In this document: positions 23,242 to 35,036 of the stretch, one piece after another
Layout of the letters: each line of letters starts with the position of its first letter
How positions within the stretch are numbered: position 1 is the first letter of the stretch
Source: Poecilobothrus nobilitatus
Lineage: Eukaryota > Arthropoda > Insecta > Diptera > Dolichopodidae
Length of the DNA: 64,000 nt
Reading direction: 5' to 3'
Assembly: GCA_947095535.1 (NCBI GenBank)
Contig: OX352774.1
Span: forward strand, 247,033,825 to 247,097,824
Position numbers and translations under genes: made by a program
The notes under the pieces: model-generated
What the model was told of the DNA's origin: nothing
What the model saw: only the letters and a program-made list of their open reading frames with translations
Databases searched by the model: none

Positions 23242-25456
23242 TTTTTATACCCGTATGAACTATGTTCAAGGGTATAATAAATTTGCCATTACGTTTGTGA
23301 CACCTTAAAGGAGTCGAGCTAGATATAGTGTCAAAGGTATGGATCGGCTCAGAATCGAATTCTGAGTCGATTAAGCCATGTACGTCCGTCCGTCCGTCCG
23401 CACGATAACTCAAAAAATAAAGGAGCTAGGGGGCTGAAATTTTTTTTACGTCACTTTTGCAAAATTGTTAGTTTTGCTATTTAAATCCAACATTTTCGCT
23501 CGGCGGGTTCGAGTAGCTGCCATACAACTTCTATCTTTATATAGAAATAACTCAGTATCTATTCAAGCTAGGTTTCTGAAATTTTGCAAATGATGATAAA
23601 GTTTTATGGCAACAACTTCTGTAAAATTTGGTTGTGCTGGTGCAGTGGGTTCGGGTAGCTGCCATACAACTTCTCCGTTTAAATGAGAATAACTCAGTGT
23701 TTATTGAAGCTAGGAATCTGAAATTTAGTAAAGAGGTGTCGAGCTACATGCCAACAACTTTTGTAAAATTTGGTTGGTCTAGAGCAGCCGGTTCAGACTT
23801 CTTGCACCTCTTGGAACCTAATGAAGCTAGGCGTCTGAAATTTTGCAAATGATGATCAAGTTTTATGGCAACAACTTTTGTAAAATTTGGTTGTGGTGGT
23901 GCGGCGGGTTCGGGTAGCTGCCATACAACTTATCCGGTTAAATGAGAATAACTCAGTGTTTATTGAAGCTAGGAATCTGAAATTTAGTAAAGAAGTGTCG
24001 AGTTATATGCTAACAACTTTTGTAAAATTTGTTTGGCCTAGAACAGCCGGTTCAGGCTTCTTGCACCTCTTGGAAGTTAATAAAGCTAGGCGTCTGAAAT
24101 CTTGCAAATGATGATCAAGTTTTATGGCAACAACTTCTACAAAATTTGGTTGTGGTGGTGCGACGGGTTCGGGTAGCTGCCATACAAAATCTCTTTTTAA
24201 ATGAAAAGAACTCAGTGTCCGTCCGCACGATAATTCAAAAAATAGAGGAGCTAGGAGGCTGAAAATTTTTTTACGTCACTTTTGTAAAATTGTTAGTTTT
24301 GCTATTTAACTCCAGCATTTTCTGTCCCCGGGTTCGGGTAGCTGCCATACAACGTATTTCTTTAAATAGAAATAACCCAGTGTCTGTTCAATCTAGGTAT
24401 CTAAAATTTTGCGAATGATGATCAAGTTTTATGGAAACAACTTCTGCAAAATTTGGTTGTGGTGGTGTGACGGGTTCGGGTAGCTGCCATACAAAATCTC
24501 TTTTTAAATGAAAGAACTCAGTGTCCGTCCGCACTATAACTCAAAAAATAGAGGAGCTAGGAGGCTGAAAATTTTTTTACGTTACTTTTGTAAAATTGTT
24601 AGTTTTGCTATTTAACTCCAGCATTTTCGGCCGCCGAGTTCGAGTAGCTGCCATACAACGTCTTTCTTTAAATGGAAATAACCCAGTGTCTGTTCAATCT
24701 AGGTATCTGCAATTTTGCGAATGATGATCAAGTTCTATGGCAACAACTTCTGCAAAATTTGGTTGTTGTGGTGCGACAGGTTCGGGTAGCTGCCATACAA
24801 CTTCTCTTTTTAAATGAAAATAACTCAGTGTCCGTCCGCACGATAACTCAAAAAATAAAGGAGTTAGGAGGCTGAAATTTTTTTTACGTCACTTTTACAA
24901 AATTGTTAGTTTTGCTATTTAACTCCAGCATTTTCGGCCGCCGGGTTCGAGTAGCTGCCATACAACTTCTTTCTTTAAATGGAAATAACCCAGTGTCTAT
25001 TCAATCTAGGTATCTGAAATTTTGCAAATGATGATCGAGTTTTATGGCAACAACTTCTGTAAAATTTTGTTGTGATGATATGACAGGTTCGGATAGTTGC
25101 CATACAACTTCTCTTTTTAAATGAAGTGTCTATAACTCAGTGTCTATTGAAGCTAGCTATCTGAAATTTAGTGAAAAAGTGTCGAGTTGCATGCCAAAAA
25201 CTTTTGTAAAATTTGGTTGGTCTAAAGCAGCCGGTTCAGGCTTTTTGCATTTCTTGGAACTTAATGAAGCTAGGCGCAATAGATTCGGGTAGCTATCATA
25301 CAACTCCACAATTTACATAAATATATCTCTGTAGTTCGGTACTAAAACTCTGAATGTTTTTAAAAGATGATCAAGTTTTATAGAAACAGGATATATTACG
25401 TTCATACGGGTATCCCAGAGTTGACACAGTCTACTCTACTGCACTCTTCCTCGTTT
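23242..25456 (+). mobile_element. TATACCC-family element with internal tandem units
   Basis: It starts TTTTTATACCCGTATGAAC, immediately followed by the partly mirrored GTTCAAGGGTATAATAAA. The 3' end reads GTTCATACGGGTATCCCAGA and then CTCTACTGCACTCTTCCTCG. TACCCGTATGAAC at the start and GTTCATACGGGTA near the end are exact inverted repeats. Inside, GGTTCGGGTAGCTGCCATAC recurs at irregular spacing of about 130-270 bp, with an embedded second copy of the 'GTCCGCACGATAACTCAAAAAATA' start region several times. Plus-strand frames of 67-74 codons inside (RVAAIQLLRLNENNSVFIEA) are products of the repeat, not genes. Confidence 0.85.
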
Positions 25457-26175
25457 AATATATCGATTGTTTCGATTTTTTCTTATTTAAATCATTACAA
25501 AAAATAATTTTTGAATGCATCAATAAATGATGATTGTTATTTTCAATAAGATTGAAAGAAGTTTTCTGTTGACTGATTTATATTCAAAGAATAAAAAGAT
25601 TGTTCAAATTCTTAACTTTAACGTGAAGTTGGATTTGTAAAGCTGAGAGGCCAATCCGATTCGTCTAAAATTTGTTTAAGAAAGTATAGTTAAGCGCAAT
25701 TTTCCAATTTTTACTCGGCCGCTACTAAATGTCACTTTCAGTCAAAATACATATATGTACTTTTATAATTTGACAATGGAAAAACCGCTGAGCGCCCGAA
25801 TTTTGTTTATGGTGTTAATTTCGTCAATTCATGACTTTGTTTTCTAGTTTTATAGTATTTGTTTTTGAAGCATAAAAACATGCCTCTCTTATAACATTGA
25901 AATCCATTAAACGCTAAGATTTAACAAATTTACGGTACGTAATTTTTTTTCCTTCAATCTTTTTCATTATTTTTATTTTATATATGAGCCGTATTAGTTT
26001 CTCTTATGTATAAATTGAGTGTTCAAAAGTTGAAATTTTTATTTTTCTCTGGGGCTTATAATAGCCGTGTGCATTAAACTGATAAGTGTTTCATAAATAT
26101 TTTTATTTAAATTAATTACTAATAGATTTTATACATTCTGTAGTAAAATAATAATAATATTAATAAAAATATTAA
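25457..26175. other. stretch with possible transposon remnant
   Basis: 25640-25820 is GC-richer, with TCGGCCGCTACTAAATGTCA, the near-palindrome AATACATATATGTACTTTT and CCGCTGAGCGCCCGAATTTT. It looks like part of a DNA transposon end, but no mate was found. Confidence 0.3.
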
Positions 26176-26538
26176 TACCAATAATAATAGCCGTTACAGT
26201 GACAGTGGGGGTTGCCTTCAGTAATTACCTTATGTAGTAAGGTGATATATACTACTACATGTTGTAACTATTGTAACGGCCATAGTCACTGTTAGCAAAA
26301 TAGTAATAGTAATAGGCGGATTCATTGTTTCCTTACAGTCCCACTCCCAATTCAATGTTTCCGTATCCATTCCCTATCCTTTCCTATCTCTACTCTCTAG
26401 CCAATATACTGCGTTTGCAGGTAAGGGTTTCATCCCATTATATTAGCTAAAGAGGGAGCTGGGTTTAGTCAGTAAAAATCTGACACTACCAAGGGGGAAA
26501 TTTTTGGTGTCTTTGGAAGATTACCACCTCACCTCACT
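26176..26538 (+). repeat. 360-bp dispersed repeat R2, copy A
   Basis: It has AATAATAGCCGTTACAGTGA at the start, GCGGATTCATTGTTTCCTTA in the middle and TGACACTACCAAGGGGGAAA and TTTGGAAGATTACC near the end. It is GC-richer than its surroundings, and is the most intact copy with 35718-36080. Confidence 0.85.
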
Positions 26539-28317
26539 TAAAAAAAAAAACTGGGATTTATTCAAGTAATTTTTACTGGTTTGTTTTTCTTTTGTATTTT
26601 ATTACTGTACAATTTTATTAAAACTGTTAAAATAAACTACATAATTTGTTGTTATAATTTTTTACTACACTGTACATAATATATTTAATCTAATAAAATT
26701 AGTATAAAAACCTGTATTTTTTTTTTTTTTATGATTATGTTGTACAGGTTGTATTCACATAGCTTCAATCAACATGATTGTCCTTTAATTTTACTTTTAT
26801 TTTTTGGTTTTATTAACCATTCCACATTTTATCAAACATTCACAATCACGTAAGCAAAACAAAAAACATATAAATATGGAGGAAAATTAATGAAAATAAA
26901 ATTTCATCAGAGAATTTCTAATATTTCGCATGTAATTGTAATTGTTTTTTTTTTCTTTACATCTCAGTAGTCAAGATATCTAAGGATATAATTTTTTATC
27001 GGATGTCCTTATCATTTGTAACAGTAAAAAAATATAAAAATAACATAAATAAATAGAATGAAATAATATTGTAACAATAATTGTCTACATTTTCTGTATT
27101 GGTATAATAAAAGTGAATATAATATATAAAAAAAAATAAATTGTAAAAAATATACATATGTATTAGTATATCATAAAACTTTCACATATGCATATATGAA
27201 TGTATTTATAACAATTCAATTGTTCTGAAGCGTAATGGGGATTTGTTTATACACAAAGGATTTGCGTTTTTACACATCCCTATAAAAAAATTTCATTTAA
27301 TTGTGAAAAAAAAAAATTTTTTTTTTTGGTTTTTGTTCCTTTTTTTTTTTTAATTTTTAAAATGTTGACAGTAAGAATGAGATAAGTTTTTATAATTAAA
27401 TTTTTTGTTTGCATACATTTTAGGCGCAATTAACTTTTTAGGTTTTTGTTTTGAACAAGCCTTTATTTTATTTTATTTTTATTTATTAATTTATACTGCT
27501 GAGCCCAAATAAATTGCAAAATTTAAAATTAAAGATTTAATTGGAAAAATTGTTAAAGAAAAAGCATTTTAAACAATCCTTAATAAAATCTAATAACAGC
27601 GATTGTAAAGTCTTTATTTTTAAGATCGTTTTGAATGTAGAAAATCAATATCGATTCGGAGTTTATCCGTTTGAAATACATCTTCCATATTTTATATAAT
27701 TCATTTGTTGGTGAAGATTTAAGTATTATTAAATCGTGTTGATTCTCTATGATCAGATTTAAGTAACCACTGTAAATCTTAGTTAGAAGTAATCATAATC
27801 ACATGTCCTATTATATATTTTCTAAATGCTAAAAAAGCAGTTGTATTTAATTAAGAAGATCGCATTGAATTTATACATATATATTTAAGAGTTTAAATTC
27901 TGTATATTTTTTTTTAGCTTTTAAAAGTTTTAAAATCTTTTAATTTAAATAAAGAAACAGATTCATTTTTAATAAAAATTATTTTTTATTCTTTTACTGC
28001 TTTTGATTGTTTTGTTTCATTATCCTTTCTAAATTAAAAAGAAGAAAATATTTAACAACTTTTCCAATTCAGCCTCCTTTTTCTCAAATTTTGCAATCAT
28101 CTTTTCGTTTAATTTTTTGATCCCTTTTTAATTTCAAATTATATAAAGTGATTCCATAATATTTGTATTTTATTTATCTTTTATCAAAAATGTCCTACGG
28201 GTTTATTTTTCAGTTGAAAAATTATTTTCAAATATCCATTTTAATTAAATATTTTATTAAAAATTTATTTGTACAATAATTTTGATTTCATATAGTAAAG
28301 AAGAAAATAAAACTTAC
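26539..28317. other. AT-rich stretch downstream of exon 2 (start of intron 2)
   Basis: Scanned on the minus strand for a cysteine-rich third Ly6 exon in phase 1; none was found. Homopolymers only. Confidence 0.55.
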
Positions 28318-28491
28318 CTTTGAATACGATTTTACTACATTTTGTTGGTGCTTTTGCATTAGCCCCTAATGATGGTGGAGGTGCTTGTTTTAAACAATCG
28401 ATTACTTTTGGATTTTTACCCTTTGAGAAATTATCTTCACCACATAATGGATTTTGATCTGATTGACATTTATAACATTGAATTGCCTCAC
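28318..28491 (-). CDS. Ly6/uPAR-like three-finger domain, exon 2 (N-terminal half)
   Basis: This internal exon has 174 nt: 2 + 57 codons + 1. The acceptor is ...TTATAATTATAG|GTGAGG and the donor AAAG|GTAAGTT. After the split Ser the product starts EAIQCYKCQSDQNPLCGED and ends TKCSKIVFK. Five cysteines are visible: CYKC, LCG, DCL and KCS. Their spacing matches the first half of an insect Ly6 domain (CYxC...CG...C...C). A proline-rich stretch, KQAPPP, lies between the fourth and fifth. The rest of the ten-cysteine pattern and the usual C-terminal Cys-Asn with GPI signal are missing, so at least one more exon, starting in phase 1, is required downstream (lower coordinates). Codons are balanced, unlike the flanking poly-A/T DNA. 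The family includes insect proteins acting at ion channels and septate junctions. I cannot name the orthologue. Confidence 0.9.
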
Positions 28492-29039
28492 CTATAATTA
28501 TAAAAAAAAAGAAAGAATATTGTAAAATATTATTATTATTTATAATTAAATTTAAATATATAACAGAATAACTTTAATTTAATATAAATTTTGATACTTT
28601 ATATACCCTATAAATCCTTTTTATTATACTGTAGTATCATAACCATTTATTTATTGACTTTTTTTGATTAACATGAATTTTATTTACCTTGTAGGTATAA
28701 CAAATTCAACATATACACAACATAATTTTTTTATTGTTCTAAAATTTAAATGGAAATAAAATTGAAAATCTGTTTTTTTTCCCTCCTATATTTTAGAAAA
28801 ATTTAAATTAATTTTTGTTTTTTATGTTAGTTATTCTTAGTACTAAACAATAGGAAAATATTAAACAAAGTATTATGAAAAAATCAAAGGTTTTTAAAGG
28901 TGTACATTTTCAAAAAGACGGATAAAAAGCATTTTAGACTATACTTTTGCTAGACTACTTAGATTGTGCTTAGTTTTACATTGTAAGATAAATTTTGAAA
29001 AATTAAAAGACACTTTCATCTATATTAAAGAAATCCTAT

Positions 29040-29720
29040 CAAATTATGAAAGGCAGTTAACGGCATAAGTATAAAAATATAATATTTGAGTTTTAATATG
29101 TATGCGTCACTTACGAGAAATTTGCCCAAGTTACAGCTGTCTAAAAATTGAGAACTTTCGTATTTGGACCTCTAATATCTCTTAATAATAAGGAAGTATT
29201 TTTTTGAAGTAACATATATTAATTGTCAAAGATCTTTTAGGATATACGAAAGTTTTCGGAGATAACGGAACCAAAATATTTTTTTCACATAACTGTAAAT
29301 TTACATACTAAATTATAACCGTTGTTTGATGTTTTTAGATTAAAAAAATATTACGCAGAACTTGAGATATAAACATTTGAAAATACGGTTGTTTTTTCAA
29401 ATTTGATGAGTTCTAATAGATAGATTGTTATAGATGGTGCTACATACATTAATTTAATGAGGTCTATCCATTGTTAAATTTCAATGCTGCATCTTAAACG
29501 GTGCGCAATTTTTTTAACAGACAAACAAACGAAAAGACGGACGAATTGATAAGTTTTTGAAAATAGAGCTTTGGAGGAGTTATAGTTCCGTAATAGATGG
29601 AGCTACATAACAACCATGAATTTGATTAGATCTATATCTATTATAAAATTACATTACTCGTTCTTAAACAGTGGAGCAGACATTTTAAATAGACAAACGA
29701 ACAAACAGATTAATCCTGCT
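29040..29720 (-). repeat. dispersed repeat family R3, inverted copy 3
   Basis: Read against copy 2 in reverse, it shares ATAACGG..., GGTCTATCCATTGTTAAATT, the 'GCTACATACAT' stretch and ACAGACAAACAAACG. The last 250 bases contain the segment twice (GATGGTGCTACATACATT near 29434 and GATGGAGCTACATAACAA near 29597), so this copy has an internal duplication. Confidence 0.5.
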
Positions 29721-30429
29721 ATAAAAACTTTATGAAACATTTTAAAATTACCCAAAATATAACAATAAAGTTATCATATGAAATGCAATAAACACTAATT
29801 TAGTTTTTTGTTTTTTTTGTCGAATTTAATTATTTGTTAATTAAATTTGTCATCAGACTGAAAATTGTATTATGAGTATTTTAATTTGTGAGTTTTAAAA
29901 AATTTTCAAAATGCATTCGTTTGAAATTGCGTACATGCAACATTAATTATCCAAATATTGTTCATATATGCGTAAAATTTAATTAAAGATATATTTTTTT
30001 CAAAATGAATTTAGGAAATGCAATGTCTGACGATTTAATTAAAAAATAAAACGGAAAAAAAAAAACATTATCCTAATTAATTTAAAAAACTCCGTTAAAA
30101 AATTTTTTTTAGCTTCAATGTTGCATTTAGGAAAGTTGTATTGATCGAAATGATTTTATATAGAATATTTAAAACATTGAAAAAAAAAAGTAAACATGTT
30201 GTGTCACAAAGTGACGAATGGAGAATAATTTTTTTTTCTTTGTTATTATTTGGTTAACTGAAATTTCAATACATCAAATTATCAACCAATATAATATTTT
30301 AGAATTCGCAATTGCAACATCCAAAATAATTTTTTGGTTATTGTATTTTATTGTATTATGTATTGTATTTTACTTTAAACGTTTATAAATTTAAAAGGGA
30401 TTATTTTAAAACAATTTTATAATCTTTTA

Positions 30430-31139
30430 CATGTTCTAGGAAGAAGAAAAGATGTAAGAGTTTGGGAGCACTTCTTCAAACTAAACCGTTTTGGGAACAA
30501 ACAATAAAGCAACTCTATAATGGGTATCTGGGTATCTGGACATAGAGGGAAATAAGGAAGCGGATCAACTTGTAAAAGGAGGAGCTGCAATTGCCTTTAC
30601 AGGTATCGAACCTTTTTGTGGCATAGGTTAACACAAAATAAAAGAAACACTTCAAATAGAAGAGAAAAACTGTAGGAGCTAATTATGTATTGAAAATTCT
30701 GCACTAAAGCAATCTAAGAAGCTTCTGGGACTCTATAACTGGAAAAAAATATGGCAAAATAATAAGATCCAGTAAAAATAAACTGAGAATATTCTAAAAT
30801 GAATCCGGTTGGAACACTGTCGTGTCAAGAGGCACTTAAAGAAAATGAGAATAGACGGTACATTCAGGTTCTGTGAACAGTAAGACGAGTTTCCAGAAAA
30901 TAAAAACACCAGAGCCTTACTGCGAGCAAGATATGTACAGCTATAGGAGCATATTGCTGATATATGATAAACTATCATCAACCCTCTGCAGATTTTTACT
31001 TTTTCAGAGCCGTTGGGCTGGCAGAAATTTTATAAGTAGAGAGGTAATTCACAACAGTGATAGGGAGAGCACAATTGATCTGCATGAAAAAGTCGCAGTG
31101 CTACTTATATGTCATAAACAATAATCTAATCTAATCTAA
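30430..31139 (+). mobile_element. 3' end of a degenerate non-LTR retrotransposon (RNase H region)
   Basis: Broken plus-strand frames spell the end of an RNase H domain: WVSGHRG, then NKEADQLVKGGAAIAFTG and IEPFCGIG. This corresponds to the family motif 'W-x-x-G-H-x-G...N-E-x-A-D-x-L-A', with a deletion and a frameshift between the Gly and Asn parts. About 200 bases later CRVKRHLKKMRIDGTFRFCE matches the cysteine/histidine segment that follows RNase H in such polyproteins. The element ends in a short TAATC repeat (31121-31139), a typical tandem 3' tail. Stops and frameshifts show it is dead. The upstream reverse transcriptase is not recognisable, so this is a 5'-truncated copy inside the Ly6 intron, antisense to the gene. 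A similar TAATC tail occurs alone at 50507-50524. Confidence 0.75.
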
Positions 31140-32687
31140 GAAGGAATTATTAAATGTATTTTACAAGACTTCTTAGAGTTCTTGTGTTGTCCAAAAATCT
31201 AGAAAATTGAGAATAGAATAGAAAATTAATTATAAATTATTTCAAAAAAAGCCACCCTTCTGAAAGTTATGAGAAATCAAAGACTAAAAATATTTATTTT
31301 TCGTACATCTCAACTAAAATTTTAAAGTTAATTGATATACAAAAAGTCTTGTTTAGACAAGACTTTAGGTGTGATTCAATCATTTCTTTCTACATGTTAT
31401 CTTAAATTTGTTAAAAAAAATTTATTCTGATCACTTACATTTTTTTTTTACTATTTTTATTTAAAAATCGTTATTACTCTAAAATGGTATATTAAAAATT
31501 TAGTACAGTTTCTTGGAATTGAACTATTTACAACTCCTATTTGCAAAAAAAAAAAAAAAATTTAAAAATTAACGGCTAACTAACAGATTAATAGAATATA
31601 ATTAGTATCTTAAAAAGTTATAACCTTAAATGTTTTTAAGTCAGAATTAAAATCAATTTCTGTACATTTTCTTTTAAGAATTGAAAATACATACTTAAAT
31701 GAAAATGCTATCTTTATTTTTTTGTTTTTTTTTACCAATAATTTCAAATTCATTTAAAATGTAAATTAAATTTGTTTTTTTTTTTTTTTGTATTTTTTCA
31801 ATTTGTCAAAGATAGCAAAAAAATAACTAAATCTCAATACGAATGTTATAATGTAATGTTAAAATGTTAATTTTTTTGAATAAATCATTTATTGAACTTG
31901 AATTTATTTTGAATGTATAACAACAAGATTACCTTCATATTACAAAAACATTTTTAACTCAAGTTCAACGTATATTATATACCTAACATATATACATATG
32001 TATATATATATATATATTTTTGATTGAATACTTAAAAAATTTCTTAAAATAAAAAAAAATATAAACGATGAAATCATCAAACAAAAAAAAAAAAAAAAAT
32101 TATAAGTCTAAACTGTTTTTAAGCTTTTTTAAGTATCACTAATTAATTATGCTCAACATGTTTTTTTTTTTTTTTTGTTTTTTCTTTATATTTATGAAAA
32201 GATTTATTTAAGCAATATGGGTGCAGTAATAAATTTTTTTTTTTGTTGTAGTATCTAGAGGTTTGTTTTTTTTTTTTTTATTAGAAACTTTCAGCATTAA
32301 AAATTAAATTGCTTGATATTGGGCATTAATTTAATTGGGAGTTTAATTGATTTTAGCTAATCGCATTCTTGTTTAATAACTAAACTTGTGACTAAATTTG
32401 GTTGAGTTTGGTATTATTTATTTATCACCCACAGTGATTATTGAACATTAATTGAATTTTTTTCCGAAAGATTTTCAGTGATTTTCAAAGAATCATTATA
32501 GATTTTCATTTTTTTTTTTTTTATGTTTGAGAATTTATTGACTGGTTGTAATAATTGAGTTAGGTATAGAATTTTGAATTAAAAAATTCTGAAGTTACAA
32601 AATAATTCTGATTTACCAAAAATTCTGAGTAACACAATTAAATTTAAGTTACAATATTCTGAAAAATTGTAGAAACATACATATCTT
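31140..32687. other. AT-rich stretch, no gene seen
   Basis: Poly-A and poly-T tracts and a TA microsatellite (31988-32020). Confidence 0.6.
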
Positions 32688-33058
32688 ATTTTGTAACCAA
32701 GTTTAAAATCTCTTCTAATTAGTTTTTCTCTATAGGCATATATTTTAAAAGAAAATCATTTAAAATAGTTAAACCTCCATTTTAACCCTTAAATAGTTAA
32801 ATCCTGATTTTGTAACCTATATCCTAAAATCTCTCCTAATTCAGAATCTCGCATATACATAATGTATACATATATACATATTTTGGGAAAAGCCTATATA
32901 ACTCTGATTTTGTAACCAATTTTAAAATTTCTCCTAATTATTTGTTCTCAGTGCATATTTTAAAACAAAAGCATTTAAAATAGTTAAACAACCCGCCCCC
33001 CGCTAAACAATTATTTGAAAACCTGATTTTGTAAATTTTTAAATTTGTCTTAATTATG
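32688..33058 (+). repeat. diverged tandem units of family R5
   Basis: CTGATTTTGTAACCAATTTT plus CTCCTAATT recurs at about 32690, 32806, 32904 and 33020, separated by 95-120 bases including AGCATTTAAAATAGTTAAAC. Similar units lie at 45311 and 45591. Function unknown. Confidence 0.65.
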
Positions 33059-33060
33059 TA

Positions 33061-33619
33061 TAACATATCTTTTGTTATATTTTTTTTTTTATACATATTA
33101 TATAAAATATCTTTCATTGCCAGCTTGAAGGTAATCTTCAATTTTAATTTAATAATAAAATTTCATTTCCATATAGGTAATTAATTTCCAAATTAACTTT
33201 TTTTTTATATATTTTATATTTTATTTGGAAATCTTCAAAAAAAAAAACTTTAGACCCAGAAATATTCAACAATATTTTATTTTATTTTTCTTAAAACATC
33301 CAACCAATAGAAAAATACCTAAATTAATTAATTTACTAAGATTTCAAACATATTATTTTTTTAAAAATGTATATAAACAAAAAAAAAAAACAAAAACAAA
33401 AACAAAACAAAATAAATGTAAAATATAACGTAAAAAAAAAAAAACCAAACATTAACAATATTTATTTCCTTTTCTAAATTTTTTTTTTTTTTTTTTTTGA
33501 TTTTTTGCTTATAAGTATTTCTTGTTAATTAAAGCTATTAAAAATATTTAATATTAATCAAAGTGAAAAGTTCTAATAGGTCTCATTATCAATTAAGTCT
33601 TAAAAAAAACAAAAACAAA
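33061..33619 (+). repeat. left arm of a large palindrome
   Basis: The inner part (33284-33619) is the reverse complement of 33645-33981. The outer part (33061-33283) is the reverse complement of 35363-35587. A 25-bp spacer (33620-33644) separates the inner arms. The two right-arm pieces were contiguous before the Helitron entered. Long A/T tracts are mirrored base for base, indicating a recent or conversion-maintained palindrome. Confidence 0.9.
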
Positions 33620-33644
33620 AAACAAAAAAAACAAAAAAATATAC

Positions 33645-33980
33645 TTTGTTTTTGTTTTTTTTAAGACTTAATTGATAATGAGACCTATTAGAACTTTTCA
33701 CTTTGATTAATATTAAATATTTTTAATAGCTTTAATTAACAAGAAATACTTATAAGCAAAAAATCAAAAAAAAAAAAAAAAAAAAATTTAGAAAAGGAAA
33801 TAAATATTGTTAATGTTTGGTTTTTTTTTTTTTACGTTATATTTTACATTTATTTTGTTTTGTTTTTGTTTTTGTTTTTTTTTTTTGTTTATATACATTT
33901 TTAAAAAAATAATATGTTTGAAATCTTAGTAAATTAATTAATTTAGGTATTTTTCTATTGGTTGGATGTTTTAAGAAAAA
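33645..33980 (-). repeat. right inner arm of the large palindrome
   Basis: Reverse complement of 33284-33619 with only length differences in homopolymers. It stops at GTTTTAAGAAAAA, where the Helitron begins. Confidence 0.9.
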
Positions 33981-34520
33981 TCATAATATTTAATCTGTAA
34001 ATGACAGACATTTAAAACCATTTTACTCAATGATTTACCAACCAATTTTCATTTTTTTCTTTTTAAATGATAAATATTCAGTATAGCCATCTTACAAAAT
34101 TAATATTTTTCCAAAATTTTCTAATTTTCATTAATAATTTTCCATTTTTATAAAAAACCCATGTAAAGTATATACATATGTATCATATAATATGTATAAT
34201 CTATACCTATAATATACATATTCAAAAACGACGCTCTTTTATTCCGTTGAATTTTAAATTTTGTTTTGTTGTTTTTGCTTTTTGTTTTTTTTCTTAAAAC
34301 ATAAAAAAAATTTTAAAATATATTTTGCATGGTGGGAAATAGAAATTTCACAATAAAATTGAATATAAACGTCAAAACTTCAGTGGGGAGTTTGGTGCAG
34401 TGGTAGAGTGGTCGCTTCTTAAACTTGAGAAGTGTTTAGTTCACAAGTTCGATTCTATTCTATTTTTTTTTTTTTTTTTTTATTTCTAATATTTTATATG
34501 AAATAAATTCTTACATATCA
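33981..34520 (+). repeat. Helitron internal tandem unit 1
   Basis: This unit begins TCATAATATT and ends with a tRNA-like segment, a long T-run and ACATATCA. Unit 2 (34521-35036) repeats it closely over its first 230 bases (TGACAGACATTTAAAACC and onward) and more loosely afterwards. Unit 3 (35037-35362) shares only the first 70 or so bases before the true 3' end. Confidence 0.85.
34391..34480 (+). repeat. tRNA-like pol III promoter segment in Helitron unit 1
   Basis: TGGTGCAGTGGTAGAGTGG fits an A box and AAGTTCGATTCT a B box, about 45 bases apart. A run of T follows at 34461-34480, a pol III terminator. No cloverleaf with a paired acceptor stem is seen, so this is a SINE-type head, not a tRNA gene. 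Confidence 0.6.
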
Positions 34521-35036
34521 TCATAATATTTAATCTGTAAATGACAGACATTTAAAACCATTTTACTCAATGATTTACCAACCAATTTTCATTTTTTTCT
34601 TTTTAAATGATAAATATTCAGTATAGCCATCTTACAAAATTAATATTTTTCCAAAATTTTCTAATTTTCATTAATAATTTTCCATTTTTATAAAAAACCC
34701 ATGTAAAGTATATACATATGTATCATATAATATGTATAATCTATACCTATATTATATATTTTTAAAAAAGACGGTCTTTGATTCCGTTAAATTTTTGTTT
34801 TATTTTTCTTTTCGATTAAAAATTTTAAAATATTGGTTGTATGGTAGGAGTAGGAATTTCACAATATAACTGAATATAAAGATTAAAATTTTAGTTTAGT
34901 GTTTAGTACAGTGGTAGAGTGTGGGGTTATTAATAGTTGCTTTTTGATTTTGCAAGTTCGATTCAGTTCTGTTTTTTTTTTTTGTTTTTTTTTTTTATAT
35001 TTTAAACGAAATAAATTCTTACATATCATAATATCA
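34521..35036 (+). repeat. Helitron internal tandem unit 2
   Basis: Second copy of the head. It is nearly identical to unit 1 up to about 34750 and then diverged, with an 18-30 base shorter middle. It also ends with a tRNA-like segment and a T-run. Confidence 0.85.
34901..34990 (+). repeat. tRNA-like pol III promoter segment in Helitron unit 2
   Basis: TAGTACAGTGGTAGAGT (A box) and AAGTTCGATTCAG (B box) are followed by T-runs. The region between the boxes has diverged from the unit 1 copy while the boxes are kept. Confidence 0.55.

Noticed and set aside
23628..24875. Plus-strand frames RVAAIQLLRLNENNSVFIEA etc. that look like a repeated protein
   Set aside because: Frames are cut by stops at each unit boundary, and the repeat includes noncoding landmarks of the element (GTCCGTCCGC head). 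Explained by the tandem DNA units.
1..28317. Search for the missing third Ly6 exon on the minus strand
   Set aside because: No segment with an acceptor in phase 1 followed by several cysteines and a Cys-Asn ending was found. A short frame after an acceptor near 1938 (starting VGIIQWNYVSNTSQKCSL when joined) fits the phase but has one cysteine and stops after about 21 codons.
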